Of a stretch of DNA of 64,000 nucleotides, positions 33,094-40,765 are shown piece by piece. Every line of letters begins with the position of its first letter. The first letter of the stretch is position 1. Source of the DNA: Streptomyces caniscabiei (GTDB lineage: Bacteria > Actinomycetota > Actinomycetes > Streptomycetales > Streptomycetaceae); contig NZ_JABXWI010000026.1 in assembly GCF_014930365.1 (NCBI RefSeq), positions 47,285 to 111,284 on the forward strand, given 5' to 3'. A program made the position numbers and the translations under genes. A model generated the notes under the pieces. The model saw nothing but the letters and a program-made list of their open reading frames with translations, did not search any database and was not told the origin of the DNA.

Positions 33094-33818
33094 CAGGGCC
33101 GTCCTTCTGTGGTGGGTCGCAGCAGCGGCGGGTGCAGGGCGGTGGCCCCACCCGCGCGGTACAGCGCGGCGGGCTTGCCGCGGCCGCCGGTCAGGCGGGC
33201 GGCACCGGGCACCTGTTCGACGAAGCCCGGCGTGGCCAGCACCTTGCGCCGGAAGTTGGGCCGGTCGAGCGGAGTGCCCCACACGGTCTCGTAGACCTGC
33301 TGGAGCTCGCCGAGGGTGAACTCGGGCGGGCAGAAGGAGGTGGCGAGACAGGTGTATTCGAGCTTGGCGCCGACGCGTTCGTGGGCGTCGGCGAGGATGC
33401 GGTCGTGGTCGAAGGCGAGCGGCCCGATGGCGTTGAAGCGCAGCCACTGGGCCTGCGCTGCGTCGCCTCCGCCGTGCGGGACGGGCGGGTCCGGCAGCAG
33501 CGCGGCGAACGCGACGGTGACGATCCGCATCCGGGGGTCTCTGCCGGGTTCGCTGTAGGTCCGCAGCTGTTCCAGGTGGAGTCCGGAGTCGTCCTTGAGG
33601 CCGGTCTCCTCCGCGAGTTCCCGCCAGGCGGCCTCCTCCGCGGACTCGTCCGGCAGCACGAACCCGCCGGGCAACGCCCAACGGCCCGCGTACGGCTCCT
33701 GGCCGCGCTCGACGAGCAGCACCTGGAGGGTGCCCGCGCGGACGGTGAAGACGGCCAGGTCGACGGTGACGGCGAAGGGTTCGAACGCGTACTTGTCGTA
33801 GCCCTCGGGTGAGGTCAT
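33093..33818 (-). CDS. NUDIX hydrolase with NrtR-like winged-helix C-terminus
   Basis: A 241-residue protein. Residues about 15-150 form a NUDIX domain with a perfect box, GGFVLPDESAEEAAWRELAE then ETGL (G-x5-E-x7-R-E-x-x-E-E-x-G). Residues about 165-230 (FTLGELQQVYETVWGTPLDR ... NFRRKV) match the winged-helix of NrtR-type regulators, which bind ADP-ribose through the NUDIX domain and repress NAD-related genes. With an intact box it may still hydrolyse ADP-ribose or a related compound. ATG 33818 is chosen because GGGGG lies 8 nt upstream; ATGs at 33824 and 33845 are alternatives. The first gene of the NUDIX-glycohydrolase-nucleotidyltransferase operon, preceded by overlapping palindromes. Confidence 0.85.
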   Translation of the reverse strand: MTSPEGYDKYAFEPFAVTVDLAVFTVRAGTLQVLLVERGQEPYAGRWALPGGFVLPDESAEEAAWRELAEETGLKDDSGLHLEQLRTYSEPGRDPRMRIVTVAFAALLPDPPVPHGGGDAAQAQWLRFNAIGPLAFDHDRILADAHERVGAKLEYTCLATSFCPPEFTLGELQQVYETVWGTPLDRPNFRRKVLATPGFVEQVPGAARLTGGRGKPAALYRAGGATALHPPLLRPTTEGRP

Positions 33819-33843
33819 GTCCATCGCCCCCTTAATGGTCACC

Positions 33844-33892
33844 ATGACTAATAGTCATCACGACTATAAAACCGCGAGGGCCAGGGCCACAA
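33844..33892 (-). promoter_or_regulatory. Promoter with overlapping palindromic operators for the NUDIX operon
   Basis: On the minus strand TTGTGG (33892-33887), 18 bp, then TATAGT (33868-33863) form a promoter. Just downstream, across the expected start of transcription, are two interlocked inverted repeats: TAGTC-N5-GACTA (33866-33852) and ATGACTA-N1-TAGTCAT (33858-33844). Such placement suits repression, most simply by the NrtR-like product itself. Confidence 0.6.
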
Positions 33893-34042
33893 GCCCTTTA
33901 CGAGGAAAGGAACGCCAAGAACGTCGTCAAGCGCGGCGCCGGGAACGGCAAAGAGCCGGCCCCGACGGCAAACGGGACCGGCCCCTGCTCGCTCGCGCCG
34001 CACGGAGGCGGCACGGACCTGGCGTCCTGACGGACCCGGGCC
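33870..34042. other. Spacer between NUDIX promoter and MITE
   Basis: I see no gene here. The interval holds a loosely repeated GGCCCCGACGGCAAACGGGACCGG-like dyad (about 33955-33985) that could terminate transcripts from rluB. Confidence 0.35.
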
Positions 34043-34138
34043 CTAGGGGATGTTTCGAAAGTCCCGCACAGCACCCACGGCGCCCGGCACGCACCGGACG
34101 CCGCGGGCACCCCACAGGACTTCCGAAACACCCCCTAG
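34043..34138. mobile_element. 96-bp MITE-like element with CTAG ends at the rluB stop
   Basis: The terminal inverted repeats are GGGGATGTTTCGAAAGTCC (34046-34064) and GGACTTCCGAAACACCCCC (34117-34135), matching at 17 of 19 positions. They are flanked by CTAG on both sides (34043-34046 and 34135-34138), as expected of a CTAG target duplication. No transposase is encoded, so this is a non-autonomous miniature element or the remnant ends of an insertion sequence. The right-hand CTAG contains the TAG stop codon of the pseudouridine synthase gene. The hairpin may now act as its terminator. Confidence 0.65.
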
Positions 34139-35307
34139 AGGTCGACCTCCTGCATCAGCATGCCGACCTCGGTGTTCGACAGGCGGCGCAGCCAGCCCGA
34201 CTTCTGGTCGCCGAGGGTGATCGGCCCGAAGGCGACGCGCACCAGCTTGTCGACCGGGAACCCGGCCTCGGCCAGCATCCGGCGCACGATGTGCTTGCGC
34301 CCCTCGTGCAGGGTCACCTCGACGAGGTAGTTCTTGCCGGTCTGCTCGACGACCCGGAAGTGGTCCGCGCGCGCGTACCCGTCCTCCAGCTGGATGCCGT
34401 CCTTGAGCTGCTTGCCCAGGTCACGCGGGATCGGGCCCACGATGTGCGCGAGATAGACCTTCTTCACGCCGTACTTGGGGTGGGTCAGCCGGTGCGCCAG
34501 CTCACCGTGGTTGGTGAGCAGGATGACACCCTCGGTCTCGGTGTCGAGCCGCCCGACGTGGAACAGCCGCGTCTCGCGGTTGGTCACATAGTCACCGAGG
34601 CACTGCCGGCCCTCGTTGTCCTCCATCGTGGAGACGACGCCGGCCGGCTTGTTCAGCGCGAAGAACTGGTACGACTGCGTCGCGACCGTCAGGCCGTCGA
34701 CCCTGACCTCGTCCTTCTCCGGGTCGACCCGCTTGCCCTGCTCCAGCACGATCTCGCCGTTGACCTCGACCCGCGCCTGCTCGATCAGCTCCTCGCAGGC
34801 CCGCCGGGAGCCGTAGCCCGCGCGCGCGAGGATCTTCTGCAGCCGCTCGCCCTCCTGCTCGGCGCCCGGGAAGGTCTTGGGCAGCTTGACGTCCTTCTTG
34901 CCCGCGTAGCGCTCGCGGTTGCGCTCCTCGGCCCGCGCGTCGTACTCGCGCGAGGTCGCCGGGGCCCACCGCCCGCGCTGCTGCTGGGACTGCTTCGGAC
35001 CGCCCTTGGACCCGCCGCGCGCCGAGGCGCCGCGCCCGGACTTGGGACCGTCCGGGGAGCCGCCGGGGCCAACGTCGTAACGGCGCTCCTCGGGGCGGGG
35101 CTTCTTCGGCCGGCCGCCCTGCTTGTCGTCGCGGTCGTTGCCCGCACCGCGGTAGTTGCCCCGGCCGCCGCCGCTCCCACCGCTCGCGCCACGGCCGCCG
35201 CCGCTCCCGCTCCCGCCGCGTCCACCACCGCTCCCGCCGCGGCCGCCGCTGTTGCCACCACGGCTCCCGCCGTTGTTTCCGCTGCTGTTCCTGCCGCTGC
35301 TGCTTCG
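34135..35307 (-). CDS. rluB: Pseudouridine synthase, RluB/RsuA family
   Basis: A 390-residue RNA-modifying enzyme. About 125 N-terminal residues are a disordered Gly/Arg/Ser-rich (RGG-like) extension that may bind RNA. An S4 domain follows (GERLQKILARAGYGSRRACE). The catalytic domain has HVGRLDTETEGVILLTN, with the catalytic Asp in GRLD, and KVYLAHIVGPIP, HEGRKHIVRRML. It should convert a uridine of 23S rRNA (near 2605) to pseudouridine. It lies 2 bp after scpB in the same direction, a conserved order. The stop codon falls in the end of a MITE-like element. Confidence 0.92.
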   Translation of the reverse strand, partial: RSSSGRNSSGNNGGSRGGNSGGRGGSGGGRGGSGSGGGRGASGGSGGGRGNYRGAGNDRDDKQGGRPKKPRPEERRYDVGPGGSPDGPKSGRGASARGGSKGGPKQSQQQRGRWAPATSREYDARAEERNRERYAGKKDVKLPKTFPGAEQEGERLQKILARAGYGSRRACEELIEQARVEVNGEIVLEQGKRVDPEKDEVRVDGLTVATQSYQFFALNKPAGVVSTMEDNEGRQCLGDYVTNRETRLFHVGRLDTETEGVILLTNHGELAHRLTHPKYGVKKVYLAHIVGPIPRDLGKQLKDGIQLEDGYARADHFRVVEQTGKNYLVEVTLHEGRKHIVRRMLAEAGFPVDKLVRVAFGPITLGDQKSGWLRRLSNTEVGMLMQEVDL

Positions 35308-35309
35308 CA

Positions 35310-35999
35310 TCAAAGTTCCGTCTTGTCGTCTGTGTCCTCGGAATCCGGAGCGTCCGGATCGAACGACGGTACGGCTTCCTGGGTCTCGGCCTCGATCGCC
35401 TCCGCCTCCGGGAGGAAGGGCGCGAGTTCCGGGAGTTCGTCCAGACCGCGCAGGCCCATCCGCTCCAGGAAGTAGTTCGTCGTCCTGTACAGGATCGCAC
35501 CTGTTTCGGGTTCCGCGCCCGCCTCCTCGACCAGACCCCGCTGGAGCAGGGTGCGCATCACTCCGTCGCAGTTGACCCCTCGTACGGCCGAGACCCTGCT
35601 GCGGCTCACCGGCTGCCGGTACGCGACCACCGCCAGCGTCTCCAGCGCGGCCTGGGTCAGCCGGGCCTGCTGCCCGTCGAGCACGAACCGTTCGACGGCG
35701 GCGGCGTACTCGGGCCGGGTGTAGAACCGCCAGCCCCCGGCGATCAGCCGCAGCTCGAAGCCGCGCCCCTGTGCCGCGTACTCGTCGGCCAGCTCCCGCA
35801 GCGCCTTGGAGATCTGCCGCTTCGGCCGCTCCAGGATCTTGCTCAGATGGTCCGCCGTCGCGGGTTCGTCCACGACCATGAGGACGGCCTCCAGGGCGGG
35901 CTTGAGGTCGAGACCGGCGACGCCGCTCGACCCCGCGGGCGCCCCGGTCGGATCCTCGGCCGTCCCCGCCCTCGCCCCCTCCCTCGTCTTCTCGCTCAT
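35310..35999 (-). CDS. scpB: Segregation and condensation protein B
   Basis: A 229-residue kleisin-associated subunit of the SMC-ScpAB complex that compacts and segregates chromosomes. Two winged-helix domains are visible: LKPALEAVLMVVDEPATADH to about residue 110, and LTQAALETLAVVAYRQPVSR to about 185 with LLQRGLVEEAG. The C-terminus is acidic (SFDPDAPDSEDTDDKTEL). The ATG overlaps the scpA stop codon (ATGA, 35996-35999), so ScpA and ScpB are made together. Confidence 0.95.
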   Translation of the reverse strand: MSEKTREGARAGTAEDPTGAPAGSSGVAGLDLKPALEAVLMVVDEPATADHLSKILERPKRQISKALRELADEYAAQGRGFELRLIAGGWRFYTRPEYAAAVERFVLDGQQARLTQAALETLAVVAYRQPVSRSRVSAVRGVNCDGVMRTLLQRGLVEEAGAEPETGAILYRTTNYFLERMGLRGLDELPELAPFLPEAEAIEAETQEAVPSFDPDAPDSEDTDDKTEL

Positions 36000-36964
36000 G
36001 CCTTCGTCTCCTCCTTCGGCGGTTCGGGCGGCCGGTCGAACTCGTCCGTGACCACGGGCTCGGCGTCCCCGTCCCCGCCGGTCCAGCGCACGAGGAGCTC
36101 CCCGAGGGCGGTCTCCTGGTCCAGCGCCACGGCCTTCTCCCGGTAGAGCTCCAGCAGCGCGAGGAAGCGGGCGACGACGGTGAGGGTGTCGTCGGTGTCC
36201 TCGACGAGCACGCGGAAGGACGCCTCCCCCAGCTCCCGCAGCCGCGCGACCACGATCCCGGCCTGCTCCTGCACACTCACCAGGGGCGCGTGGATGTGGT
36301 CGACGTACACCTGCGGCTTCGGCTTCGGCTGCATCGCCTTCACGGCGAGCCTGGCGAATCCTTCCGCCCCGATGCTGATGACCACCTCGGGCAGCAGCTC
36401 GGCGTGGTGCGGCTCCAGCCCGACGGTCCGGGGGTAGCGGCGGGCCTCCTCGTCCAGGCGCCGGTTGAAGATGTCCGCGATCTGTTTGTACGCGCGGTAC
36501 TGGAGCAACCGGGCGAACAGCAGGTCCCGGGCTTCGAGGAGCGCGAGGTCGGCCTCGTCCTCGACCTCGGCGGCGGGCAGCAGCCGCGCGGCCTTCAGAT
36601 CCAGCAGCGTCGCGGCAACCACGAGGAACTCGGTCGTCTCGTCGAGGTCCCAGTCCGGTCCCATGGCCCGGATGTGCGCCATGAACTCGTCGGTGACCCT
36701 GGACAGCGCCACCTCGGTGACGTCCATCTTGTGCTTCGAGATCAGCTGGAGCAGCAGATCGAAGGGCCCCTCGAAGTTGGAGAGCCGGACCTTGAAGACA
36801 CCGTCGGGGGTATCCTCCGGCTTTGATACAGGAGGTACGCGTCCCTCAGGGGGGAGTTCGGCCCCCTCGGTAACAGATGCGGCCACGCCCGGCCCCCGCC
36901 CCAGCGCACGCCGACGAACGGCGGCTGCGCTGGAGGGGGCGGCGGGAACATCAGACGAGGCCAT
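35996..36964 (-). CDS. scpA: Segregation and condensation protein A (kleisin)
   Basis: A 322-residue kleisin that bridges the SMC heads. The N-terminal SMC-neck binding region FKVRLSNFEGPFDLLLQLIS begins near residue 57, preceded by a variable Ala/Pro-rich extension. The helical middle includes DEFMAHIRAMGPDWDLDETT. The winged-helix C-terminus (RLRELGEASFRVLVEDTDDT, ARFLALLELYREKAVAL) contacts the SMC cap. Co-translated with scpB. The 372-bp region upstream separates it from the RHH-like gene, so it may have its own promoter. Confidence 0.94.
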   Translation of the reverse strand: MASSDVPAAPSSAAAVRRRALGRGPGVAASVTEGAELPPEGRVPPVSKPEDTPDGVFKVRLSNFEGPFDLLLQLISKHKMDVTEVALSRVTDEFMAHIRAMGPDWDLDETTEFLVVAATLLDLKAARLLPAAEVEDEADLALLEARDLLFARLLQYRAYKQIADIFNRRLDEEARRYPRTVGLEPHHAELLPEVVISIGAEGFARLAVKAMQPKPKPQVYVDHIHAPLVSVQEQAGIVVARLRELGEASFRVLVEDTDDTLTVVARFLALLELYREKAVALDQETALGELLVRWTGGDGDAEPVVTDEFDRPPEPPKEETKA

Positions 36965-37336
36965 AGCCCCCGCAGGCTACCGTTCCTGTGGACTGAGGAG
37001 GAGTGAGCTCACTCAGCCGCGCGCCCCGAACGGTCTTGGGCGAACTGGTCCCCGGCGTACTCGACCCTGGAGCAGCGACACGCATCCCGTGCGTGGTCCG
37101 ATCCCAGGAGGCTGGTTCCCTGTGCGCTCCGGCAGTGGGCACGTGGCCGAAAGAGCAACGGGGAGGCCCCGAACCATCACTCCGGTGGAGGAGGGGCCCC
37201 GCACGCCCGCACCACGCTCAGCGGCCCAGATCGCCTGATCACCGTAGCCCGAACGGGCCAGGCCACCGCAAGCCTGGAAGCGGACTATCACACGATCGAG
37301 TCACACCACGCTCGTTCTGGCAAGCGCTCAGCTATC
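36965..37336. other. Gene-free interval upstream of scpA
   Basis: About 370 bp without a credible gene. The minus strand contains TGTGATAGT (ending at 37284), a possible extended -10, but no -35 at a normal spacing. It most likely holds the scpA promoter and the 3' end of the upstream transcript. Confidence 0.35.
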
Positions 37337-37915
37337 CTACCGCCCCCGCAGCCGTCGTACGAGGATGCTCGCGTCCCCACGGGACTCCAGATCCGCCAGC
37401 ACCACGGCGACGGCCTCGCGCACGATCCGCCCCCGGTCGACGGCCAGCCCGTGCTCCCCGCGCAGCACCAGCCGCGCGTGTTCGAGGTCCATGAGCTCCT
37501 CGGCGGAGACGTACACGGTGATCTTCTCGTCGTGCCGCTCCCGCCCGCTGGGCCGGCGCCCGGAGGCCCGCCCCTTCTTGCGGGGCGCGGCGGCGGCTGA
37601 ACCTTCCTGCGGCTTCGGCAGGCGCCCGGCCGCGGCGGCCCGCTCGGCACCGGCGGCGGCGGAGCGGCTGCGCGGCTGCTCACCGTCGGACTCGGCGTCC
37701 GCGGCCACATGCTCGGACCCCTCGCCGTCACCGCCCCGCACGGGCACGGACGGTGGGGCGTCCTCCGCGCCGGCGGCCCCGTCGCTGTCCCCGGCGGGAG
37801 CGGGCACACGGACCTCTCCGTTGGCCCCCCGCCGGGGAGTGGACGGCTGCAGCGCCATTCCCCCTGTCGTACGGAAGAGTTCGTCGGCCCCCGGCAGACT
37901 CACTCGGCGTGACAC
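37337..37915 (-). CDS. Hypothetical protein with ribbon-helix-helix-like C-terminus
   Basis: A 192-residue protein. The first about 120 residues are low-complexity Ala/Gly/Pro/Glu and basic (KKGRASGRRPSGRERHD), probably disordered. The last 65 (EKITVYVSAEELMDLEHARL, GLAVDRGRIVREAVAVVLAD) have the strand-helix-helix pattern of a ribbon-helix-helix DNA-binding domain. The GTG start overlaps the end of the ParA-like gene by 16 bp, with GGGAGG upstream, so it is co-transcribed with it. It could be a ParB-less DNA-binding partner of the ParA-like ATPase; that is inference. Confidence 0.72.
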   Translation of the reverse strand: MSRRVSLPGADELFRTTGGMALQPSTPRRGANGEVRVPAPAGDSDGAAGAEDAPPSVPVRGGDGEGSEHVAADAESDGEQPRSRSAAAGAERAAAAGRLPKPQEGSAAAAPRKKGRASGRRPSGRERHDEKITVYVSAEELMDLEHARLVLRGEHGLAVDRGRIVREAVAVVLADLESRGDASILVRRLRGR

Positions 37916-39069
37916 CGGGCGAGCACCTCCCTGGCGAGCTGGCGGTAGGCGGCGGCGCCGACGGAGTTGGAGGCGTACGTGGTGATCGGCTCACCGGCGA
38001 CCGTGGTCTCCGGGAAGCGGACCGTGCGCCCGATGACCGTGTGGTAGACGTGGTCGTCGAACGCCTCGACGACGCGCGCGAGGACCTCACGGCTGTGCAC
38101 GGTGCGCGAGTCGTACATCGTGGCGAGGATGCCGTCGAGCTCCAGGTCGGGGTTGAGCCGCTCCTGGACCTTCTCGATGGTTTCCGTCAGCAGCGCCACC
38201 CCGCGCAGTGCGAAGAACTCGCACTCCAGCGGCACTATCACCTTGTGGGCGGCCGTGAGGGCGTTCACGGTGAGGAGACCGAGCGAGGGCTGACAGTCGA
38301 TCACGATGTAGTCGTAGTCGGCCAGCAGCGGCTTGAGCGCCCGCTGCAGCGTGGACTCGCGCGCGACCTCGGAGACCAACTGGACCTCGGCCGCCGACAG
38401 GTCGATGTTGCTCGGCAGCAGGTCCATGTTGGGGACCGCGGTCTTCAGCAGGACCTCGTCGGCCGACATGCCCCGCTCCATGAGCAGGTTGTAGACCGTG
38501 AGGTCGAGCTCCATCGGGTTCACCCCGAGGCCGACCGAGAGGGCGCCCTGCGGGTCGAAGTCGACGAGCAGGACCCGGCGGCCGTACTCCGCGAGCGCGG
38601 CACCCAGGTTGATGGTCGACGTCGTCTTGCCGACGCCGCCCTTCTGGTTGCACATCGCGATGATCGTCGCGGGACCGTGGTCGGTCAGCGGGCCCGGGAT
38701 CGGGAAGTAGGGCAGCGGGCGACCGGTGGGACCGATGCGCTCGCGGCGCTGACGGGCCGCGTCGGGCGCGAGCGTGGCCGCGTACTCCGGATCGGGCTCG
38801 TACTCGGCGTCGGGGTCGTAGAAGTGCCCGTCGGGCAGCTCGTCGTAGTCGGCGAAGTGGTTGTGGACCCCGCCACTTCCGTCGCCGGCCATGGCGTTCA
38901 CGTGTTGGCCATCCATGCTCTGGAGTGCTGTCGGAGTTGCCTGCGGACTCTGGTGGGCTGCGAAGGTGCGGACAGCGACCGAGCCGACAGCCGCGAACCC
39001 CGTGGGACCCGAGACCGGCGCAGGCATTCCTGGTTGACCACCCCCGGGAGTAAATGTCGACTCATTCAC
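37900..39069 (-). CDS. ParA/Soj-like ATPase, scpAB-linked
   Basis: A 389-residue deviant-Walker ATPase. After about 125 variable residues comes IIAMCNQKGGVGKTTSTINL (Walker A with signature Lys), then LLVDFDPQGALSVGLGV, YIVIDCQPSLGLLTVNAL and LECEFFALRGVALL. This is not the ParA of the replication-origin parAB operon: no ParB follows, and the gene lies in the scpAB region as in other actinobacteria. It probably forms ATP-dependent dimers on DNA or a cell surface and helps place the chromosome or its partners. The 406 bp upstream contain the terminator of no plus-strand gene and a possible promoter. Confidence 0.85.
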   Translation of the reverse strand: MNESTFTPGGGQPGMPAPVSGPTGFAAVGSVAVRTFAAHQSPQATPTALQSMDGQHVNAMAGDGSGGVHNHFADYDELPDGHFYDPDAEYEPDPEYAATLAPDAARQRRERIGPTGRPLPYFPIPGPLTDHGPATIIAMCNQKGGVGKTTSTINLGAALAEYGRRVLLVDFDPQGALSVGLGVNPMELDLTVYNLLMERGMSADEVLLKTAVPNMDLLPSNIDLSAAEVQLVSEVARESTLQRALKPLLADYDYIVIDCQPSLGLLTVNALTAAHKVIVPLECEFFALRGVALLTETIEKVQERLNPDLELDGILATMYDSRTVHSREVLARVVEAFDDHVYHTVIGRTVRFPETTVAGEPITTYASNSVGAAAYRQLAREVLARCHAE

Positions 39070-39475
39070 AAGTCGTCTTACCTCCTTGGTGACCAGGAAA
39101 CTTCTAGATAGGTCAGCGTGGCACCATGCCGACGGTTGGCGACTCTATGGCGTGTCGGCGGTCCGCAGCAACACAATCCGCCGGACCCGGCCCGATGTGT
39201 CGGCAATGAAACATGCGGCTGTCAAGGGCGTAGGGCCGTCGCACGGCAGGTTTCACCGGTGCGCGAAACAACCGAACGGTTACGTTCGTGGCCAGTTGCG
39301 CGAGTGTCGCAAAGTGACCATACACACATCCGGCCGGACCTTGTGGGGCAAGATCCGGCCGGGACGACGCTGTTGACGACCTGTGTTGACGTATCGCCTT
39401 TTACCGAAAGGTGACTTGAAGCAGCCGGTCAGCGGGCCGTCGACGCACCGCGGACGGGGTCCCCGCGTCGGCGGA
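39070..39475. other. Intergenic region between ald and ParA-like gene, with hairpin
   Basis: No credible gene. CCGGCCGGA (39330-39338) pairs with TCCGGCCGG (39354-39362), and the inner CTTG/CAAG extends the stem, making a good terminator for ald, about 115 bp behind its stop. The AT-richer interval 39150-39330 is the likely promoter of the ParA-like gene. Confidence 0.5.
39330..39362 (-). terminator. Hairpin behind ald
   Basis: A 9-bp perfect outer stem (CCGGCCGGA/TCCGGCCGG) with an inner CTTG/CAAG pairing around GGGG lies downstream of the ald stop codon on the minus strand. Confidence 0.55.
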
Positions 39476-40600
39476 TCAGCCGAGCAGTGACGCCAGCTCG
39501 ACGTGCTCCAGGCCGTGCGCCTCGGCCACCTCGCGGTAAACGACCCTGCCGTCATGGGTGTTGAGCCCCCTGGCCAGCGCCGGGTCACGGCGCGCGGCCT
39601 CGGCCCAGCCGTGGTCGGCGAGTTCCACGATGTACGGGAGCGTGGCGTTGGTCAGCGCGTAGGTGGAGGTGTTGGGCACCGCGCCGGGCATGTTGGCGAC
39701 GCAGTAGAAGACCGACTCGTGGACCGGGAAGGTCGGCTCGGCGTGGGTGGTGGGCCGGGAGTCCTCGAAGCAGCCGCCCTGGTCGATCGCGATGTCGACA
39801 AGGACACTTCCCGGCTTCATCCGCGACACCAGCTCGTTGGTGACCAGCTTCGGGGCCTTGGCTCCCGGGATGAGGACGGCGCCGATGACGAGGTCGGCCT
39901 CCAGGCAGGCCTTCTCCAGCTCGAAGGCGTTGGAGACGACGGTCTGGATCTTGGTGCCGAAGACCTTGTCGGCCTCCTTGAGCTTGTTGATGTCCTTGTC
40001 GAGCAGGGTCACGTGGAAGCCCATGCCGATGGCGATCTGCGCGGCGTTCCAGCCCGACACACCACCGCCGATGACGACGGCCCGCCCGGCCAGCACCCCC
40101 GGCACACCGCCGGGCAGCACGCCGCGCCCGCCGTTGGCCCGCATCAGGTGGTACGCGCCGACCTGGGGGGCGAGCCGGCCCGCGACCTCGGACATCGGCG
40201 CGAGCAGGGGGAGCGCGCGGTTCGGCAGCTCGACGGTCTCGTACGCGATCGCGGTCGTGCCCGACTCGACGAGGGCGTCCGTGCACTCCTTGGAGGCGGC
40301 CAGGTGCAGGTAGGTGAAGAGCGTCTGGTCCTTGCGGAGGCGGTGGTACTCCTCGGCGATGGGCTCCTTGACCTTGAGCAGCAGGTCGGCCGCGGCCCAC
40401 ACCTCGTCGGCCGTGGCCAGGATCTCGGCGCCGGCGGCGACGTACTCGACGTCCGGGATCGACGAGCCGACTCCGGCGCCCTGCTCGATGACGACCTGGT
40501 GCCCGTGGCGCACGAGCTCGTGCACGCCGGCGGGGGTGATCGCCACCCGGAACTCGTTGTTCTTGACCTCGCGGGGGATGCCGACCTTCACGTCGATCAC
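39476..40600 (-). CDS. ald: Alanine dehydrogenase
   Basis: A 374-residue NAD-dependent enzyme interconverting L-alanine and pyruvate plus ammonia, used for nitrogen and redox balance. The N-terminal VGIPREVKNNEFRVAITPAG, the catalytic Lys/His region (LLKVKEP; FTYLHLAASKE), the NAD-binding AVVIGGGVSGWNAAQIAIGM and the closing IAIDQGGCFEDSRPTTH are all intact. The start is GTG 40600 with AAGGA just upstream; GTG 40591 is possible. Frames further upstream are untranslated leader. The 165-bp region before it has an AT-rich patch (40750-40785: CTTTCAATGCATCAATCTTTC) with direct CTTTC repeats, a possible Lrp/AldR-type site. Confidence 0.95.
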   Translation of the reverse strand: MIDVKVGIPREVKNNEFRVAITPAGVHELVRHGHQVVIEQGAGVGSSIPDVEYVAAGAEILATADEVWAAADLLLKVKEPIAEEYHRLRKDQTLFTYLHLAASKECTDALVESGTTAIAYETVELPNRALPLLAPMSEVAGRLAPQVGAYHLMRANGGRGVLPGGVPGVLAGRAVVIGGGVSGWNAAQIAIGMGFHVTLLDKDINKLKEADKVFGTKIQTVVSNAFELEKACLEADLVIGAVLIPGAKAPKLVTNELVSRMKPGSVLVDIAIDQGGCFEDSRPTTHAEPTFPVHESVFYCVANMPGAVPNTSTYALTNATLPYIVELADHGWAEAARRDPALARGLNTHDGRVVYREVAEAHGLEHVELASLLG

Positions 40601-40765
40601 GGTCCTTGGCTCGGAGGGGTGTGGGGCTCGCACGCACAGGCGGAAGATGCCCACGCAATGCAGGACATACCCGTACGCATCTGAGCGCACCGGGAGACAC
40701 CGCAGGAGAACCGGCGGCGCAGCCAGTCTAATGAAGGTGTCCCCGCTGTCTAGCCTTTCAATGCA

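Noticed and set aside
37900..39069. ParA-like gene as the chromosomal parA of the origin
   Set aside because: No parB follows and neighbours are scpAB and ald; it is the scpAB-linked paralogue.
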